The notes: a model not told the origin generated them from the sequence alone. Counted from the stretch's first letter, positions 25,501-39,029 are shown. The stretch is DNA of 64,000 nt from Andrena cerasifolii (GCF_050908995.1 NC_135133.1:9652001-9716000), one strand, 5' to 3'. A program made the numbers and translations.

Positions 25501-28500
25501 TCATCGAAAAATGGCCCGGTCAAACGAGCGACCGTCGAGGCTCATGGGGCGTTGGCCCGCGAAGATGCCTTCAGCTTCGATTCCCGTGAAAGCGTGCTGA
25601 AGCTCGCCAGCTAAAAGCGCGCCACTGAAGAGAGCCCGCGCGGCCTACGGGCGTCGCTAAAACCTACGAGGCAGCGGGGCCGTCGCGTATTCCCGCCACG
25701 CGCGCCAAAGTACGTCGGGGCCGTTTCATTAGATATCATTATAATTGCGCCGGGGAGTAATTATTGTTGTCCGGCGCGGGTGTCCGCGGAGTGCGGGACA
25801 GGCAAATGAAAAAAAGGTCGTAATAAAAATTAATGCGCCCCGCCGTGAGAGCAGGGGAGACACGGCCGAGTGGCTGGAATGCCATTTTCGCGGGCGCACT
25901 CTGGATCCGGCGGGGCCAGGATAACGAGAAAAAACGAAACGCGCGACGGAGCTTTTTGGCAAGCATCCGCGCGGCCCCGCGTGATGCACGCGCGCGGTAT
26001 GTGCCGAATCGCGGCGCAGAGAGGAAAAAAGGAAAGGTCCGTCGGTGGTGAAACAGGCTGCAAGTATTGTTCCACAATTAATACGAGGAACGGGACAGGT
26101 CACGAAAAGAGGGGCGGGAGGGAAGAAAATAGTAATCGTCGTCGGGACAGACAGCCGGCGAGTATAATTGTTTCTGACCGATTCCCCCAGCCGTCGAAAT
26201 ATGTCCGCGACAGGGCGAACATCCCCGCGCTGAACGCGCCACCGGCAGAGGATGTTCGGCGCGTAACCGCAATTATCTCGTCTTAAATCACCTAATAACC
26301 CCGGCCACGTGAGATCAATTCGAGCCCGGGTTAATGTAATGTCGCTCCGCGGCGCGACAGCATTATGCTGTTGACCAGCTATTCGAGTAATGATCACCAG
26401 GAATACACGACAGAGCGGACGCTTTAATAGCGCTGTTACGCCGATCGTAAACGGAATTAACCTGGCCCCGATGTATTTCGTCAAAAACAGGGGGTCGTTG
26501 GTGGTCGTAAAATTGAATTCCATCCGATGGAATTTCGAAGTGATTACCTCCGCCGGATAGCTTTATACGCCACTAAAAATCGCGCCACAGGGTGGCTACA
26601 GCAAATGTAGCGTTTAATCAAACGGCGAGGGTTACTTCGGACACGTGGAATCCTCGCGCCCCTCCGACTTATCTCATAATTCTAAGATGCCCTTTATAAA
26701 GCATCGCCCCTCCGTCTATAAAATAGACCGCGGAACGGCACTCGAGAGTCCAATAACAACTGTGCAAAGCGTCCCGAGTGTACTCCCGCCAAACTTCCAC
26801 GGCGAAACGAATTACCCCGTCGTCCAGACGGCCCGCGATATAAATACGCCTAAAAACCTCCGAGCCGTCCTCCATCATCCTTCCATCTATCAGTGCCGCA
26901 AACTTCAAACGGCCGGCAGCTCGAGTGCCTTCCGGGAAACTTTTCCGCCAGCGTCTCTATAATTCATGCCGCCGCAGACTGCAGGAGGAGGCTGGGGGTT
27001 GCGTCGCGACGCTGGGCGAACGCGAAGCCCCAGAACGATCAAAGATCATCGGCTCCTGACGAGCGGAGGAACGGAGACAGGGGCGTGGGTCGCGTCTGCC
27101 TGGAAATCTCGCGGGATCCACGAATTTATCGTTGGGCGACGCGTTTCATCTCGCGCTGTCATCTGTCGCGCTCTGTCTCGGCGCGTTTCAAGCAGCGGAA
27201 AGTGCTAGCCGTCGAGCAGACTCTTTATGCACGTTCGGATACCGCGAGACAAACCCGAGAGCCGCGTAACGAGCTCTGCTAATCGAAATACCGAATCACC
27301 GAAGGAGCAGCTGGAAGGCGGAAGAAAAAAGGCGTCAAGTATCGAGGGTAAACGCGAAGGACGGGAGGGGAAAGGCGGAAGAGGAGGTAACCGACTGGTA
27401 TCTTGGACGGATATCGGCTGCCAGGAGGTATCAGGCTGCCGGTGATTCAGTGGAGAGAGAATAAAAGCAAAATGAAGAGAATTGAAATAGCAGGGTTTAG
27501 AGACTCGGCGCGGGAGGTGGGTGTCGATGTGGCGATTGAGCCGAGCGGGGGAGAGAGCCAGGAGGCAGGATTAAAGAGACCACGATTTCGGAAAGACCTC
27601 TGCCTTCTTCCTCTGCATTAAGCAGTGACTTTAGGATCCCTGGCTGCGCCACGACTCGCCTCTGATCCGGGAGAACGATTTGTCTCCGGCGGAAGAGTTT
27701 ATAAGGAGCGACAGGCCCAGTGTAGTAAAACGGCCGAAGTGGAATTAAAAGACAGCGGATCGTTTGTTTGCCGAACGATCCGTTTGGCGTGCTACCGCTC
27801 GGAGAATTTCATAAGCTCCGTGTGAAACGGGAAACACCGTAAACGAGGGAAAGACGAGCATCGCAGGTGCCTGCGATGCCACTTGACCGATCGAGGGCGC
27901 GGAAATAAGGCGCCGCTCCACTGAAAGTGGAGGAAAACCAGCTTCCTCATACACGGAGCTCGGGTTCGGGCAATTATGGGCGCCGAGAGGCTATCGATCA
28001 GGAAAAATCTCGGTCGACGATTACTCAGCGGACGGGTGAGCTGTCTGGTTTTGGGAATCCGGGATCGAAGTGGATCAACGGGACAGTGATAAGCGTGGAT
28101 TTCTGTAGGCTTATCGTGCTCCAAGGGCGATCCGGAGATCGAGCAACGGGAGCATTCATCGTCCCGCTGGCGCGGCGAGGGGTGGCTCCTTCGTATGGCT
28201 GATCATGTGTTAACAGATAACGGGCTCAACGGGGGTGTTAGGGGAAAGATTCCACGATGTTCACGGCCGTGTCCACGGCTCGCCGAGGATATCTGCGATC
28301 TTAATTGTCGCCGGAACGAAACGATACTCCCCACGCGTACGAGGAATCTTTTATCTCGGACGGAAGAATGTTACTGGGTAATATTTCCTGGCGAACCGTC
28401 CCGCTTGCTGGCATATTGCCCTTATCAGTGCTTAATGCCGGAGCAACTGCTTTAGGGACCCCAAGAGGAGGCTTCTCAACATATTCCGCGAAGCTATGAT
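25501..28500. other. GC-rich non-coding stretch, no gene recognised
   Basis: A 264-codon minus-strand frame (25729-26523) is the longest, but other frames on both strands cover the same bases. I see no signal peptide, domain or intron boundary set that supports it. Confidence 0.5.
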
Positions 28501-28516
28501 AACGTGAAACACTTAC

Positions 28517-28559
28517 GCCTTCGACGTCGGCGAGGATGCAGATGCAGAGGCATTCTTAC
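28517..28559 (-). other. Candidate recursive splice site with 43-nt RS-exon
   Basis: On the minus strand a pyrimidine-rich tract (TTTCTTATTCTTCTGTTCCAG) ends in AG at 28561-28560. It is followed at once by GTAAGAATG, so a 3' splice site and a 5' splice site are joined with no exon between them, the arrangement of a recursive (ratcheting) splice site. A second strong donor, GTAAGTG, begins at 28516, leaving a 43-nt potential RS-exon. The core TTCTGTTCCAGGTAAGA is repeated exactly at the 53-kb site. Recursive splice sites are established in long insect introns. That this one is used is inference. Confidence 0.4.
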
Positions 28560-28569
28560 CTGGAACAGA

Positions 28570-31500
28570 AGAATAAGAAACGATGTAGCGCAGGAAATCG
28601 GGGTGTCTTGTTTGTATTTACTAAATTAGAAGACGAAGCGAGATTCGTGTCCCGTAAAACTGGGAGAGATTCGTGGTGGGAACTTTCCTCGATTCACTTT
28701 GCGTGGTGAAGTTCCCTTGGAAACCAGCGCCAAGAGAAAACAAGGGGATCGAGTTAAGGATAGTCGAACGCTTTATGGGTGGAACAAGAAATTAATGAAC
28801 TCGGACGACGCGAGCAGAAACTGGCAAGTCGGCTCTCGTTTCGCGGCAACCCTTCCGCGAACCCCAGACATACGTAATTTCACTTTGCCGCGCCCTGCGA
28901 GACATTACTAAGACAACATATTCTCTGGAATATTACGTTCGAGCAGGCAGCGGGGGCGGACTTTTCGGCGGAGGCTAGGCGAACCCTCTAAACGAGCCGT
29001 AATACCGCCGTGGATGACGAGATTCGTCTCGGCTGTGCGTCTAAATATGGATACCAGGGCTGAAGAGGCGGAAGGAAACGGTAAGAAGTCAGCTTCGCTT
29101 CTCAAAGTCGCTTGAGTCTACGCGGAACGAGTGTGTCCTACTTCGACGTCGTCGCAAACTTCGCGCTGTGAGAAGATCGTAACAAAGAAGGGAGGAAGCA
29201 TCAGGAAAAGCTGTTGAAGATAATTCTAGGCATTGCTTTGCAGAGTTAGACTTCCTGATCCTTTTAACTGAATTCTGCCAGCTATCGATAGCCATTTGAT
29301 CCAGATACGGAAGCACGCGAAACCAGCGAGAAAGTAGCTGCGAGAATTTCACCAAGGAAGCGCGAGTAGAGGCGCTGAGAGGAGCCGGCAGAGTACAGCA
29401 ACGAGGGTTAGTTAACGCCGCCGACGAGCCTCTTGAAATCCCATAATTCTGCTTCGAGAACGTCAGCCCGAGAGCAGAGGCCAGAATGCCAGGACACGAC
29501 ATGTCTTTCGACACGAACCAGCCAGCTCTCATTAAGCCCTGTCCAGGTGGCGCGAGCAAAGAGATTCACCGACCGCGCAGCCGAGTTAACTCTGTTAATA
29601 GGCAAGGCGATGACACTGCAAATTCCGGGAGTTATCTGAAACTTGATGCGACGTGCGATGCTCTGTTTAACTTATTTCGATTGCCCGCAGTTGACACGTG
29701 ACGTGGACTATATAGCTGGCCACCTGCGCAAGAGAATCTCCAAACTCCGAAAGCTCTAAGCTGTCAAGGAAGGCTCGAGAGAATGCAACGAGGTAGAATG
29801 ACAGAATAGCTTGTCAATACAATCCACGACCACTGTTCCCGAGGTTCAAAGAACGAAGCGGAAAGTCTTGCCAAGAAAAAGAGTCACGAGGACTCCAACC
29901 CGCTTAAGACAGCTCGAGTTGGAACGAAGCGGCCATGGCCCCTGGAATTCGAGTCCACCCTTCACCAACTCGAAACGTTTAACTTTAACCATGTACGGCT
30001 GGATCGAAAGCTATTACCGTGACCTGGACAAAAAGCTGACCTCCATTCTCCCGACGCGAGGGAAGAGGGAGGAAGTCCCTTGACGCGGATGGCTAAGAGG
30101 GTAGGAGAGGCGGAAAAAGTCCATCAACCGTCGGGTCCATCCTTTCTCGAGGTCCATCGCTCAAACAGTTGTCTCTGGAGCTGGTTGCCTCTGCGCTGGT
30201 GGTAAATAAGGCGCCCCACTTACTCTGGCAGGGGTTCGCTGTTTTAGCGAGACGTCGCGTGACGGGATGGACATGGAGCGTAAACGCGCGTTATTAAAGA
30301 TACCAGCGAGACGCCGCGCCCAGGTGATTCATAACCGAAGGGCTTCGAGGGGCCAGGAGTAGGTATGCGTGGAGGAATTCCGGGGGCGACGTTGGCGCGA
30401 TGACGCAAGGCTCAGCGCGGGTGCTTTATGGCTGTTAATTCGCGTCCCCTAAAAGCAGACTACCGAGTCGCGGGAAAAATGCGAATTTAGGTGCCTGCTT
30501 GTAAGAGGCCGAGCAGAGGGGCTGCGTTTCGTCGTTGTTGATCTTCGTTTGCGGTTTGCCAGGATTTCGAGCGAGGAAAATGGGGAAACTTGGTCCCTGG
30601 CTCGCCCCAGCCGGGGGAAAAAAGGACTACAACACCCGCCGCGGTAAATTCTCATTTGCCTAAGAGACGCGGCGCCGCCCCCGCTCGAGGAGCTCGCAAA
30701 ATTTACTTATTCCTCCACTCGAAACGTAGCGAAAAGAATTACGCCGGCCGGCCCGTGAATCTTCATCCCGAGGGGCTGTATACCCGCTTAATACTCGCAG
30801 CGCGGAGATGGGATTTGCTTAGCGCGGATGCAGCGGGCTGAACCAGGCAGAAAATATCAGGTTAGAGAGTCCCGAGGTGCAAAACGTTGTGTCTCTTCAA
30901 TAGCGACGCGTGCAGACGTGTTTAACGGTAAAATTAGCAATAATTGGATCGTCGCTGCGTCTCGTTTCCCCGGCTAAAGATCTCCGTAGCGCGACGGTGC
31001 GGAGGGTTGAATTTTCGCGACCCCGTGGAGCGGAAGGACGGTGCCGGCGGGCCGTCGCGGAGGCAAGGGCCCGGGGGGTTAATTGGGACCCCCCGAAGCT
31101 CGCCAACTCGGAGTCGAGTCAGGAATTACTATCGGTGAACTTTCGCCCCCCCTTTTTCCACCCCCTTTTCTTCTTATTCGCTCTCGTTTCGCGCGGTCCC
31201 GCAGCAAGAAAGTCTCGAAAGGGGGTGGGGGCCGGGGTGGCTTTCATTGGCTCGGTAATAATTTCGGCCTGGAATCAGAGTCGACTGCACAATCTCCCTG
31301 GTAGCTCGACGGCTGATTCGAACAACCCCTTGGATCCTCGATTGGAATAATAAGCTGTATAATTCACGATTCGTTAGACCGGCCCCCGAATTACCGTTTT
31401 AGCGCGTCTTCGAGAGTACACCGGCCATCCCCTCCCTAGCCAGAGGGTGCGGGGGGGCGAGGAACTGGGAATTTTTCACGGATATCCGTGGCGGTGGCCC

Positions 31501-32280
31501 GAGAACCGTCGAACCGTCGGCGCAGAGACTCCGCAGAATTTCGTACTTTCGGCTATTAGCGAAGTTTGCGGGGGACACGGGCGATTAAGCAATTATTATT
31601 CAATTCCCAGTTACGCTCGGTCGGATTACGTTTCGCGCCGCGAAACTTCGCTCCACCCTCTTGGCCGAGGGAAAGTCCGATCGCAAAATATCGACGGCCA
31701 TTGTGCTCGCGGGGAGAGAGAGAGACTCCTTTACCAGGAATTTCGATCCGCGGAGCCAGCTTGGATCTCGTTCGCGCGGAAGGCAGCCGCGCTTAGGCCT
31801 CCGTCTACTTCTCCCGGGGACTGCTTTATCGCGCCTCGTGAAGACGAGGGATGACGGATGACGGGTAATGGATGAAGGATGGAGATCGGGAGCGGAAGCC
31901 ACGACGTCGCCGGGAGACAGGGACAAGGTCGATTTGCATCGGGTAGACCCCTACGCCGGCGAAAGTCTAACCGTATTTCCCTTTTCTTCCCCGAAGGAGG
32001 ATCCGATTAGGCGGATGTCTCGTTTCCTGGCGAGTTCCGGCCCCGGGGATCATCCTGAAACGTGTGACTTATCTCGCGGATGTCGTTAACGCGTTCCCTG
32101 CAAAGGGAATGCTATTCCACTCCTTCTTTTCGCGTCTGCAAGTAGAACAGAAATATTCAGGCGGTGCGCTTCTCCTGTCTCGACCTGTAGGCTAAAGTAG
32201 CCGTATATGAAAACCTCTCCTAATACGAGACCACAGCTTATCTTCGCTACAGAACTCTTGAATGTCACAGCGATGCTATT
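28570..32280. other. GC-rich non-coding stretch, no gene recognised
   Basis: Background composition with short overlapping open frames on both strands. A GA run lies near 31713. I find no transposon ends or RNA genes. Confidence 0.5.
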
Positions 32281-32341
32281 TCTTTACAAACTAGCCGTGT
32301 ATTTTTCGTTTTGTTTGCACAGTGGCGTTGTAATCAATTAA

Positions 32342-32751
32342 GGTCTTGAGCGAGCACAAATTTCTGAAATTAGTTGCAGAAAGTTTTTGAAGTGGTTCGA
32401 TGAAATTGCAAATACCTCTAAAGTGGTAAGTCTATAATGATTTTCATAAATACTGTTGTATAGTGCTTGCAATGGAGTTTAAGGCTTACTACTTAGTTGT
32501 ATATCATTAAATAGTGAAAACTGAACTTCGAAGCAACTTAATAGTTATCATGTTATTGTATCCGAATATGAGACCAGTGAAAGTTCAACTGATGAGAGCG
32601 AAGAAGAATATTCTGAATGTAAAAAGTGATTAGGAAAAAAACTATGATATTTTTTAAAAATGGGTTTCGTATTCGGATACTTTGCCCTATGATTAACACT
32701 GTTCCAACGATACTTATTAAAAATTCCAATGGCCCAGTGTCACGTGTACCC
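32342..32751. mobile_element. Probable piggyBac-type remnant (TTAA flanks)
   Basis: This AT-rich island of 410 bp lies between TTAA at 32338-32341 and TTAA at 32752-32755. Read inward, the ends begin TTAAGGTCTTGAGCGAG and TTAAGGGTACACGTGAC. Only the first few bases beyond TTAA match, so the TIR evidence is weak. An acidic reading frame inside (32525-32629) resembles the acidic N-terminal stretch seen in some transposases. A CAGTGGCG motif just outside (32320) could alternatively be a hAT end. Confidence 0.4.
32525..32629 (+). pseudogene. Acidic Ser/Glu-rich ORF fragment, possible transposase N-terminus
   Basis: An open segment of 34 codons contains SEYETSESSTDESEEEYSE and then KK and a stop; it is bounded upstream by TGA. 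Dense Glu/Ser with regularly placed Tyr in an AT-rich mobile-element context suggests the acidic leader found ahead of the catalytic domain in many insect transposases. There is no ATG in a useful position and no domain follows. It could be chance, but this composition is not expected of random AT-rich DNA. Confidence 0.3.
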
Positions 32752-32755
32752 TTAA

Positions 32756-35029
32756 GGAAGGACATTATCGCGAGGCAGCGGAAAGCGAGATTGTCGGGGC
32801 TGTGGATTTATCACGTCCCCATGGCAAGGATCGGCTCTCTGTTGGCCGTGGTACGCGGGGCCAAGGATCTCCGCCATATTTTACGGGCCAGCCGGAATCT
32901 TTTGTCTTCATAATATTTATCCCACCGCGGACGCCAAGAGTAATGGAGCATGAGGGTCCCTGGAGGAGCGGGCAAACGAACGAACGGGAACAGGATCGGA
33001 ACTAAAGCGGACCTTCCGCCCCCCGACAGGGGGCTGAAGCTTTAAGGCGTATGGACGGCGCCAGGGGTAGGTGAGGCAATAAATTCGACTGTAACCTGGA
33101 GGATTGTCCGGTTCACGCGAATACGAATACCCGTGGCGCGAGCTGGACGAACCGAACCTAGCGGGGGGTGAAAAAGGCCTAGGGGATGAGGCTAGCACCG
33201 CCTTAATGTCGATAAACGGCTATACGTCTCAGTGTTCTCTCTGGTTGCCAGCTGTATTCGATTTATCCCCGCGCACCATGAAACTGTTATACGCCGCCCA
33301 GGGCGATTTATAGAAATGGAAGACGAAAGTGTGTTTCGTCAAGAATATGCTCCCACTTGCTTGCGGAACGGTATCGGACCTTACACGCGAGATTATAGCT
33401 AGCGTGAATGTTGCGAAGTATAAAGATGGTACTTCCGTATAGAATATAAACTAACTGAATATATTTGAAATTCATCGAAGGAGTCAGACTTCTAGTCTGC
33501 TCACTGTTCGAGCTCTCGTTGCTATCTGCCGTCTGCGTACCGTTTCACGCAGGCTAACAATGTTTATAAGAAATAGCGCAAGAACAGCCGGTAGCCGCGA
33601 CACTATTGTCCTCTGGTCTAATATACTCGCAATACACAGCACTACCCGGTGCTCGGTAGAAACCGATTCGCTTGCGCCGCAACAGGGTGGTTATCGAATG
33701 GAGCCACCCTGAATCTTCCTCCCCGAAGTTAATATTAACCGAAATCAGGGGAGAGGTTCTCGCAGTGCCACCATGTACTAGATGTTAATACAGAATAACC
33801 GCGGAAGAAAAGTGCCGAGCTGTCTTCGGGTAGCTACGGAGGAATGTAAAAGTGCCACGTCGTTTCCGGCCATTTACCCTTTCACCGATCGCTGGTCACG
33901 AGATAGAAACGAGGGATCCCCACGACCAGAGATACCATGCATTTCGAAAATGATTTTAGAGCCCCCACCCTGTCCTCCCATTCTCCCGACCGCGTACGTG
34001 ATCTCCATGCGAAAAGACTCGATACCGAAGGTGAAAAGATAGAAACGGGAGGGACGATCGAGAGGCAGGGAGGGTTGGAAACGGGGACGAAACATTGGGA
34101 TTCCTGGACAGCAGTCAACTGCTATTGTAGCTCGCGACACGGAATCGATGGAGAAGCTGCGAAGCTGTGCAAGCAGGAATCTTTGATCCGGGGATTTTGA
34201 AAAGGAGAACGATACATCCTAGCCGATCCGCGGCGAGGCTTGCTTTCTATGGCAGTCCGAGTATCAGCGATCGATCGGACGCAAACAACACCGCGGCGAA
34301 TCAGTGTTCCTGGGTTACGACCCTCTTGATCGGAACGCAACCGCAGGGCAAAAGTTTCCCAGAAGCAGGACGACGAAATTCCAAGAAGCAGGGTTACCGA
34401 TTTCGTCGCCCCCATCGAGGGTAAGTGGCGCCGCGTGTCCAGAACTGTCGAGCCGCTGGTGGAGAGGGTGGATCGCGACGAGAAACGCGCTTTCCTTCCA
34501 CGACCACTGAAATATCGAGGCCTGTGTCCCTGCCGGAGCCCGTGGCACCGTGAAAAAGGTCTGGGAACGTGGCACGGGCTTCGGGGGTTAAAAATAGCCA
34601 CCCCTTCGACGCCGGCTCAGCCGTTCCCCTCCCCCGCCGCTGTCGGTCGTCCAAACAAATTGGCATAGGTCGGTAAGTAAAACAACCCTCGAAACTCGAG
34701 TTCACCCCCGCCCCGTCGCAGCTAGAATGCAGCCGCAGCATAAATTCCCTCGGGGCTCGGGCTATCGGTGTACAACGGGGGCAAAGAAAAGACGGGCCTC
34801 GATCGAGAGGTCGGCAAACCGGCAAGTAGTAACCGCCGCTCTGTAGCCAGACACGTGATTCGGCCGGAAGGGGGAAAAAGCGTACGGCTGGCGGAACTTA
34901 ATCAAGGGTACAAGGCGAACCCATGTGTGAGCAAAGAGAAGTGCACGCTGTAACGGACCGTAAATTTACTGGGGTTGGTTGATGCAGCGATATTTCGGGT
35001 ATCGATCGCTTCGTTAGAAAAATCTGCTG
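32756..35029. other. Non-coding stretch, no gene recognised
   Basis: Mostly GC-rich background. The segment at about 33400-33620 is less GC-rich and has a TGTTGCG...GCTAACA outline like a short LTR, but no target duplication or primer-binding site, so it is not called. Confidence 0.45.
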
Positions 35030-35360
35030 GAATTCTAATTGAAGTTGGCTTGGCTCGATCGTTTCGCGTTATTAGATTTATATAATATTATTCAATTTTC
35101 GGTGAATATACTATTAAGAACAAACCCCGTGTTAACACACAGTTAAAAAAAAATGAAATTTGATTTCGGACCTGCTGTTCCATAGTTACACTTTCGACCA
35201 GCTCGCGTGGGGGGGTCTAGAAGATTAATTAATATATTAAAATTTATGGATGTTTTCCTATTTATTTTTTTTGTATAGTCTCTTAAGACAGCGTACTAAA
35301 GGTAAGTAATACAATTTTTCTATGAAAACTGTATATTATTCCTGAAAAAAAATCACAAAA
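35030..35360. other. AT-rich island, unassigned
   Basis: Sharp AT-rich segment with an A run near 35145-35153 and a T run near 35264-35271. I find no terminal repeats or coding remnant. Confidence 0.35.
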
Positions 35361-38300
35361 ATGGCTTACTTTTCCGGCCGTCACAGTGGTGTTCCTCTTT
35401 AAGGTACCTCTCTATCTCCCCGTGCACGGCAGAGTACCTTACCGACGCTTGGGGCGCGTTAAATTTTGACTTAAAGAAATGCATTTCCTTCATATTTATA
35501 TATGAAAATTTGGAAAATGTTTGCTGCTCGCGAAATCCTGGACCTCCCTTTAGGTCCGCAAAATTGGAAGTCCTCGGCGGAGCTCGGAATAGAGAACTGA
35601 AATTTTTATACCCGTGGCCGCATCGGTGGCGCTTCTCCGAGGGGCGATATCCACGGGCGGCCACATAAAGCAGGGGGTTTAAGGTGATGTAAGGATAAGG
35701 ATAAAAGCGGTTTAGCCGGCACGTCGAATTACAAACGACAGGCAGCCCGATGTGTATCGTTTCCTCGTGGGGACTGGCGCAGGGGCCGCGCTATACACAC
35801 GCTCGTTCGACTGCGGACAAATATTTGCGGCCCTTGTATATCAAGACGGACGACAACGCCTGTCCCTCGCCACTTCACTGGCTCCCGCTTTTCCGCTCGT
35901 AACAAAGGCCCCTCGAGTGTCAAAAGAGTCTTGTTTTCTGTATCGCGCCACCCCCTCGTGTTCGAAATGGACTGGCGTCCCTTCGCGCCCAAATAATCGC
36001 CGTTGCAAATATATTCCCGCGTGGGTTCTCCTCCAGCAGAACAGGCACCTCTTCCATCGCGGCAGAGGATCCGCGAAACTCGGCGTACCTATTTCCACTC
36101 CGGGAAACAGACTTCGCTGCTCAAACATATCCGAAGGAAGCCAGCAATTCTTCATCCACTCAACGGATGGTCGGGAAAATAAAATATCGCCCGCGTTGCC
36201 CGCGATCAAAATGCGAGCTCTCACCTTTATCAGTGTACCAGCCTCCTGCTCCGTGAAAGACGCGAAGGGGCCGAAGGGCACGGTGCTCCGCGACACGTCA
36301 CGTCCGGATGACAAATCCCTCTTACGGTTCCACGACTGAATGTCCCTCCCTCGTCGTCGTCCAAGCTTTCTCTCTCGACGAGGTCTTACACCTCGACTTC
36401 TTCCTTTTTCCATCTCCCACCTAGATTTTTTCTCACACCTTCCCGTTCGAAGACTAGGGGAGGGGGCGGAAGAGGGTAACGACCAGCCGACCGGTTGAAT
36501 CGGAATGCGATTATGATTAATGGATCCTCTATGTAGCGGCGGTGTCGAGAGTGGGTGCCCGTTACTTAGCCGCGCAGAAAAGCCGAGTAAACAATATTAG
36601 AGGGAACGCAGCGATCGTTTTCTCCCTGCGTCTTTTCCCTCCACTCGCCCCCAATTACCAGCGACCAGCCTCGTCTTTTTGTTGCGTCCCTTATTCCCCC
36701 TCGCTCGCCCTCGCTCCATCCTCTCCCTGTCTTCAGCGACGTGGACCGGTGATGAATTAGTTTGCGCGTCCACCGGATGGAACGTCATTATCATCGTCCG
36801 TTTCCTCCACCCCTGCGCGGCGTATTACCGGCCTGTCTATTAGTTCTTGCCTGCTGGCAGCCCAGGGTGTGGACTCTTTATTTTCGAGAGGCGCAGGAGC
36901 GCCTTAAGAAGAAATATCCACGCGGATCGAAGGATCGAGATCCTAGGGGTCGTTGAATCTCTGTTAATCCAGGTGTAAATCGCGAGAGGAAGTCGAAGAG
37001 TAACTTCCGCGCCCTAACAGCGTCTTCAGGGGCAAACGGGGGCGAAATGAGGGGAAAGAAGGTACGCTCAACTGTCGTCGAGGGGGTAATATTGTCCCAG
37101 AGATATTTCCTAGCTGCGTAACCGCGTTGCACGGTGAAATGAAAAGTTTGAACGCCTCTGTCGTTCAGTTCGAGAAGTTTCTCGGCCAGCTTCCTACCGG
37201 AATGTGGTGTTTGGATTTTATAGAATTCTTCTCGCCTGTAATACCCACGGGGTTCCGTGGAAACTACCCCAGTTTCCTCGGTGATCGTTCTAACGCGAGG
37301 CGGATCAACGTTCCCCGGGCGTTAATGATAATTTTTATTACGGAAGCGGCGCCGCGGCCACGCACTTATCATTCGCGTAACGCGCATGGCGGCCTGCCAG
37401 GAGATAGCGGAATTCCTAGCGGCCAGTAATTTATGGCTTTCCTTAATTACGCGAAAACAAACGTTCAGACGGAGCGGTACGTGCCGCGGCGACTGGCTCT
37501 GCCCTTCTTCCAGGCAATTTAAACAACGCCCACGAGGCTCCCTTCGACGCAGGGTTTGTTTATCATCGACGCGCGTTCAACCAACACCCTGCACCATCTG
37601 CTGAGAAGAGAAATTGTGAAACGTTCAAACCATCGAGACTAGACAGGGCCATCGGCGTATCGTTGTGCGTAGGTTAAAGGATACGCGTCTGGTTTTCGTC
37701 ACCTCAAGCGTAGGTCTGTTTTCCAACCGTTTATTATCGAGGTTAGAGTCATAGCCTAAGCCGGAACTAAAGTTCCCAGGGATTAAGGGTTCCACTCGGG
37801 TGGCCTCGCGTCGGCTTGTAAACTGTCGCCAATGCACCATCTTTGAGGTCATAAATTAGTTCACCGAAGTTTCTAGATTTTTCCTCAGCAGTTCCGAGAT
37901 TTGGAAGGTCCCGTCCTCGCGCCTCTCAACACGCCTCCACCAATAGATAATTTATTTTACCACCTCTATGTTCTAACTCCACCGATAGTTTTAGTTTTAC
38001 ATCTCTGTAGTTTTAAGACTCCACCCCTGTGAGGAATTCTGGAGTCATCGGTCGCGAGCGAATGTGCTGGGTTAGGTAACTGGGTCCTTGAGGGTAAGTA
38101 TTTTGTTTTAAATTGTGCGCGGTGTTTCCCTCAATCACCCCCATCACCTGCTTCTCATTTTGGAACATCAGTTTCACATCTTTGGGCTGTTGCGCGATAT
38201 CACAGTGCAGGGGAGGTGGTCAGAGAATCGCGAAGCCTTACAAACTTCAACCAAAGCGACGCTCTGCCATAACACCATCAGCTACCCCGAAATCCCCGCA

Positions 38301-38930
38301 AACCGCCCTGTGAGCAAAAAGGTATCCACCACCTTCTCCCAACTACCCTCGAAAAAACAAAGCTCGTTCGAGCAAGAGCAGTTATCCGTACAAAACTGCG
38401 ATCTCCCTCTTTTCCTCCTGAAAAGGTGAGAACGGGGGAAGCGAGGGGGAGATGAATGGGCAGGGGGTGGCGACGGGAGCAACAGTTCCGAAAGTTTCTG
38501 CACAAATTTTTCATGGGTCGCATTCGGAACTCGGTAAAAGCCCGTGAACGTTTAGTTCCGCGGTGGAAGGTGGCGAGAGGAGAATCCTCCTCGTCCCACC
38601 CAGCTACCCCTGCGCCTCTGCTCCCCTTCTTTCTTTTTTTCCACGATCTAGCCCCCGTAGAAGCGGACGGTTGTTAGTGTATGGTCGGTGAACTGCTCGC
38701 GCGAACGGTGGGAGGGTTGAAAGCATTACCGACGCACACGGTCGTTCCGCAGACAGCCGGGCAGGGGGTAATTTTGCAAAGAGTAGAAAGACTCGAGAAT
38801 ATTGCAAAAGTTACCGTGGGGGGGTGGTAGATGGTGGTCGATGGCAAGGGGCGCGCTTCTTTTTCCCTTCCGACAACAGGATGCATACAGAATAGCTTGT
38901 ACATAACGCTCCACCCCCGTGGCCCTTTGG

Positions 38931-38970
38931 CTCCTTCATCCTCCTTCACCCTCCTTCGCCCTCCTTCCAC
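38931..38970. repeat. 10-bp tandem repeat CTCCTTCNNC, four units
   Basis: Four consecutive decamers with CTCCTTC constant and the last three bases varying. Confidence 0.9.
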
Positions 38971-39012
38971 CCACGCTACTAGGACCAAGCGTCCGATTCG
39001 CCACCCCGTACC

Positions 39013-39029
39013 TGTGTGTGTGTGTGTGT
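39013..39029. repeat. (TG)8 microsatellite
   Basis: Uninterrupted TG run. Confidence 0.95.

Noticed and set aside
25729..26523. 264-codon minus-strand open frame
   Set aside because: Mixed composition, no domain, and several plus-strand frames overlap it.
33400..33620. Possible solo LTR (TGTTGCG...GCTAACA outline)
   Set aside because: No 4-6 bp target duplication, no primer-binding site or polypurine tract, no second copy in the window.
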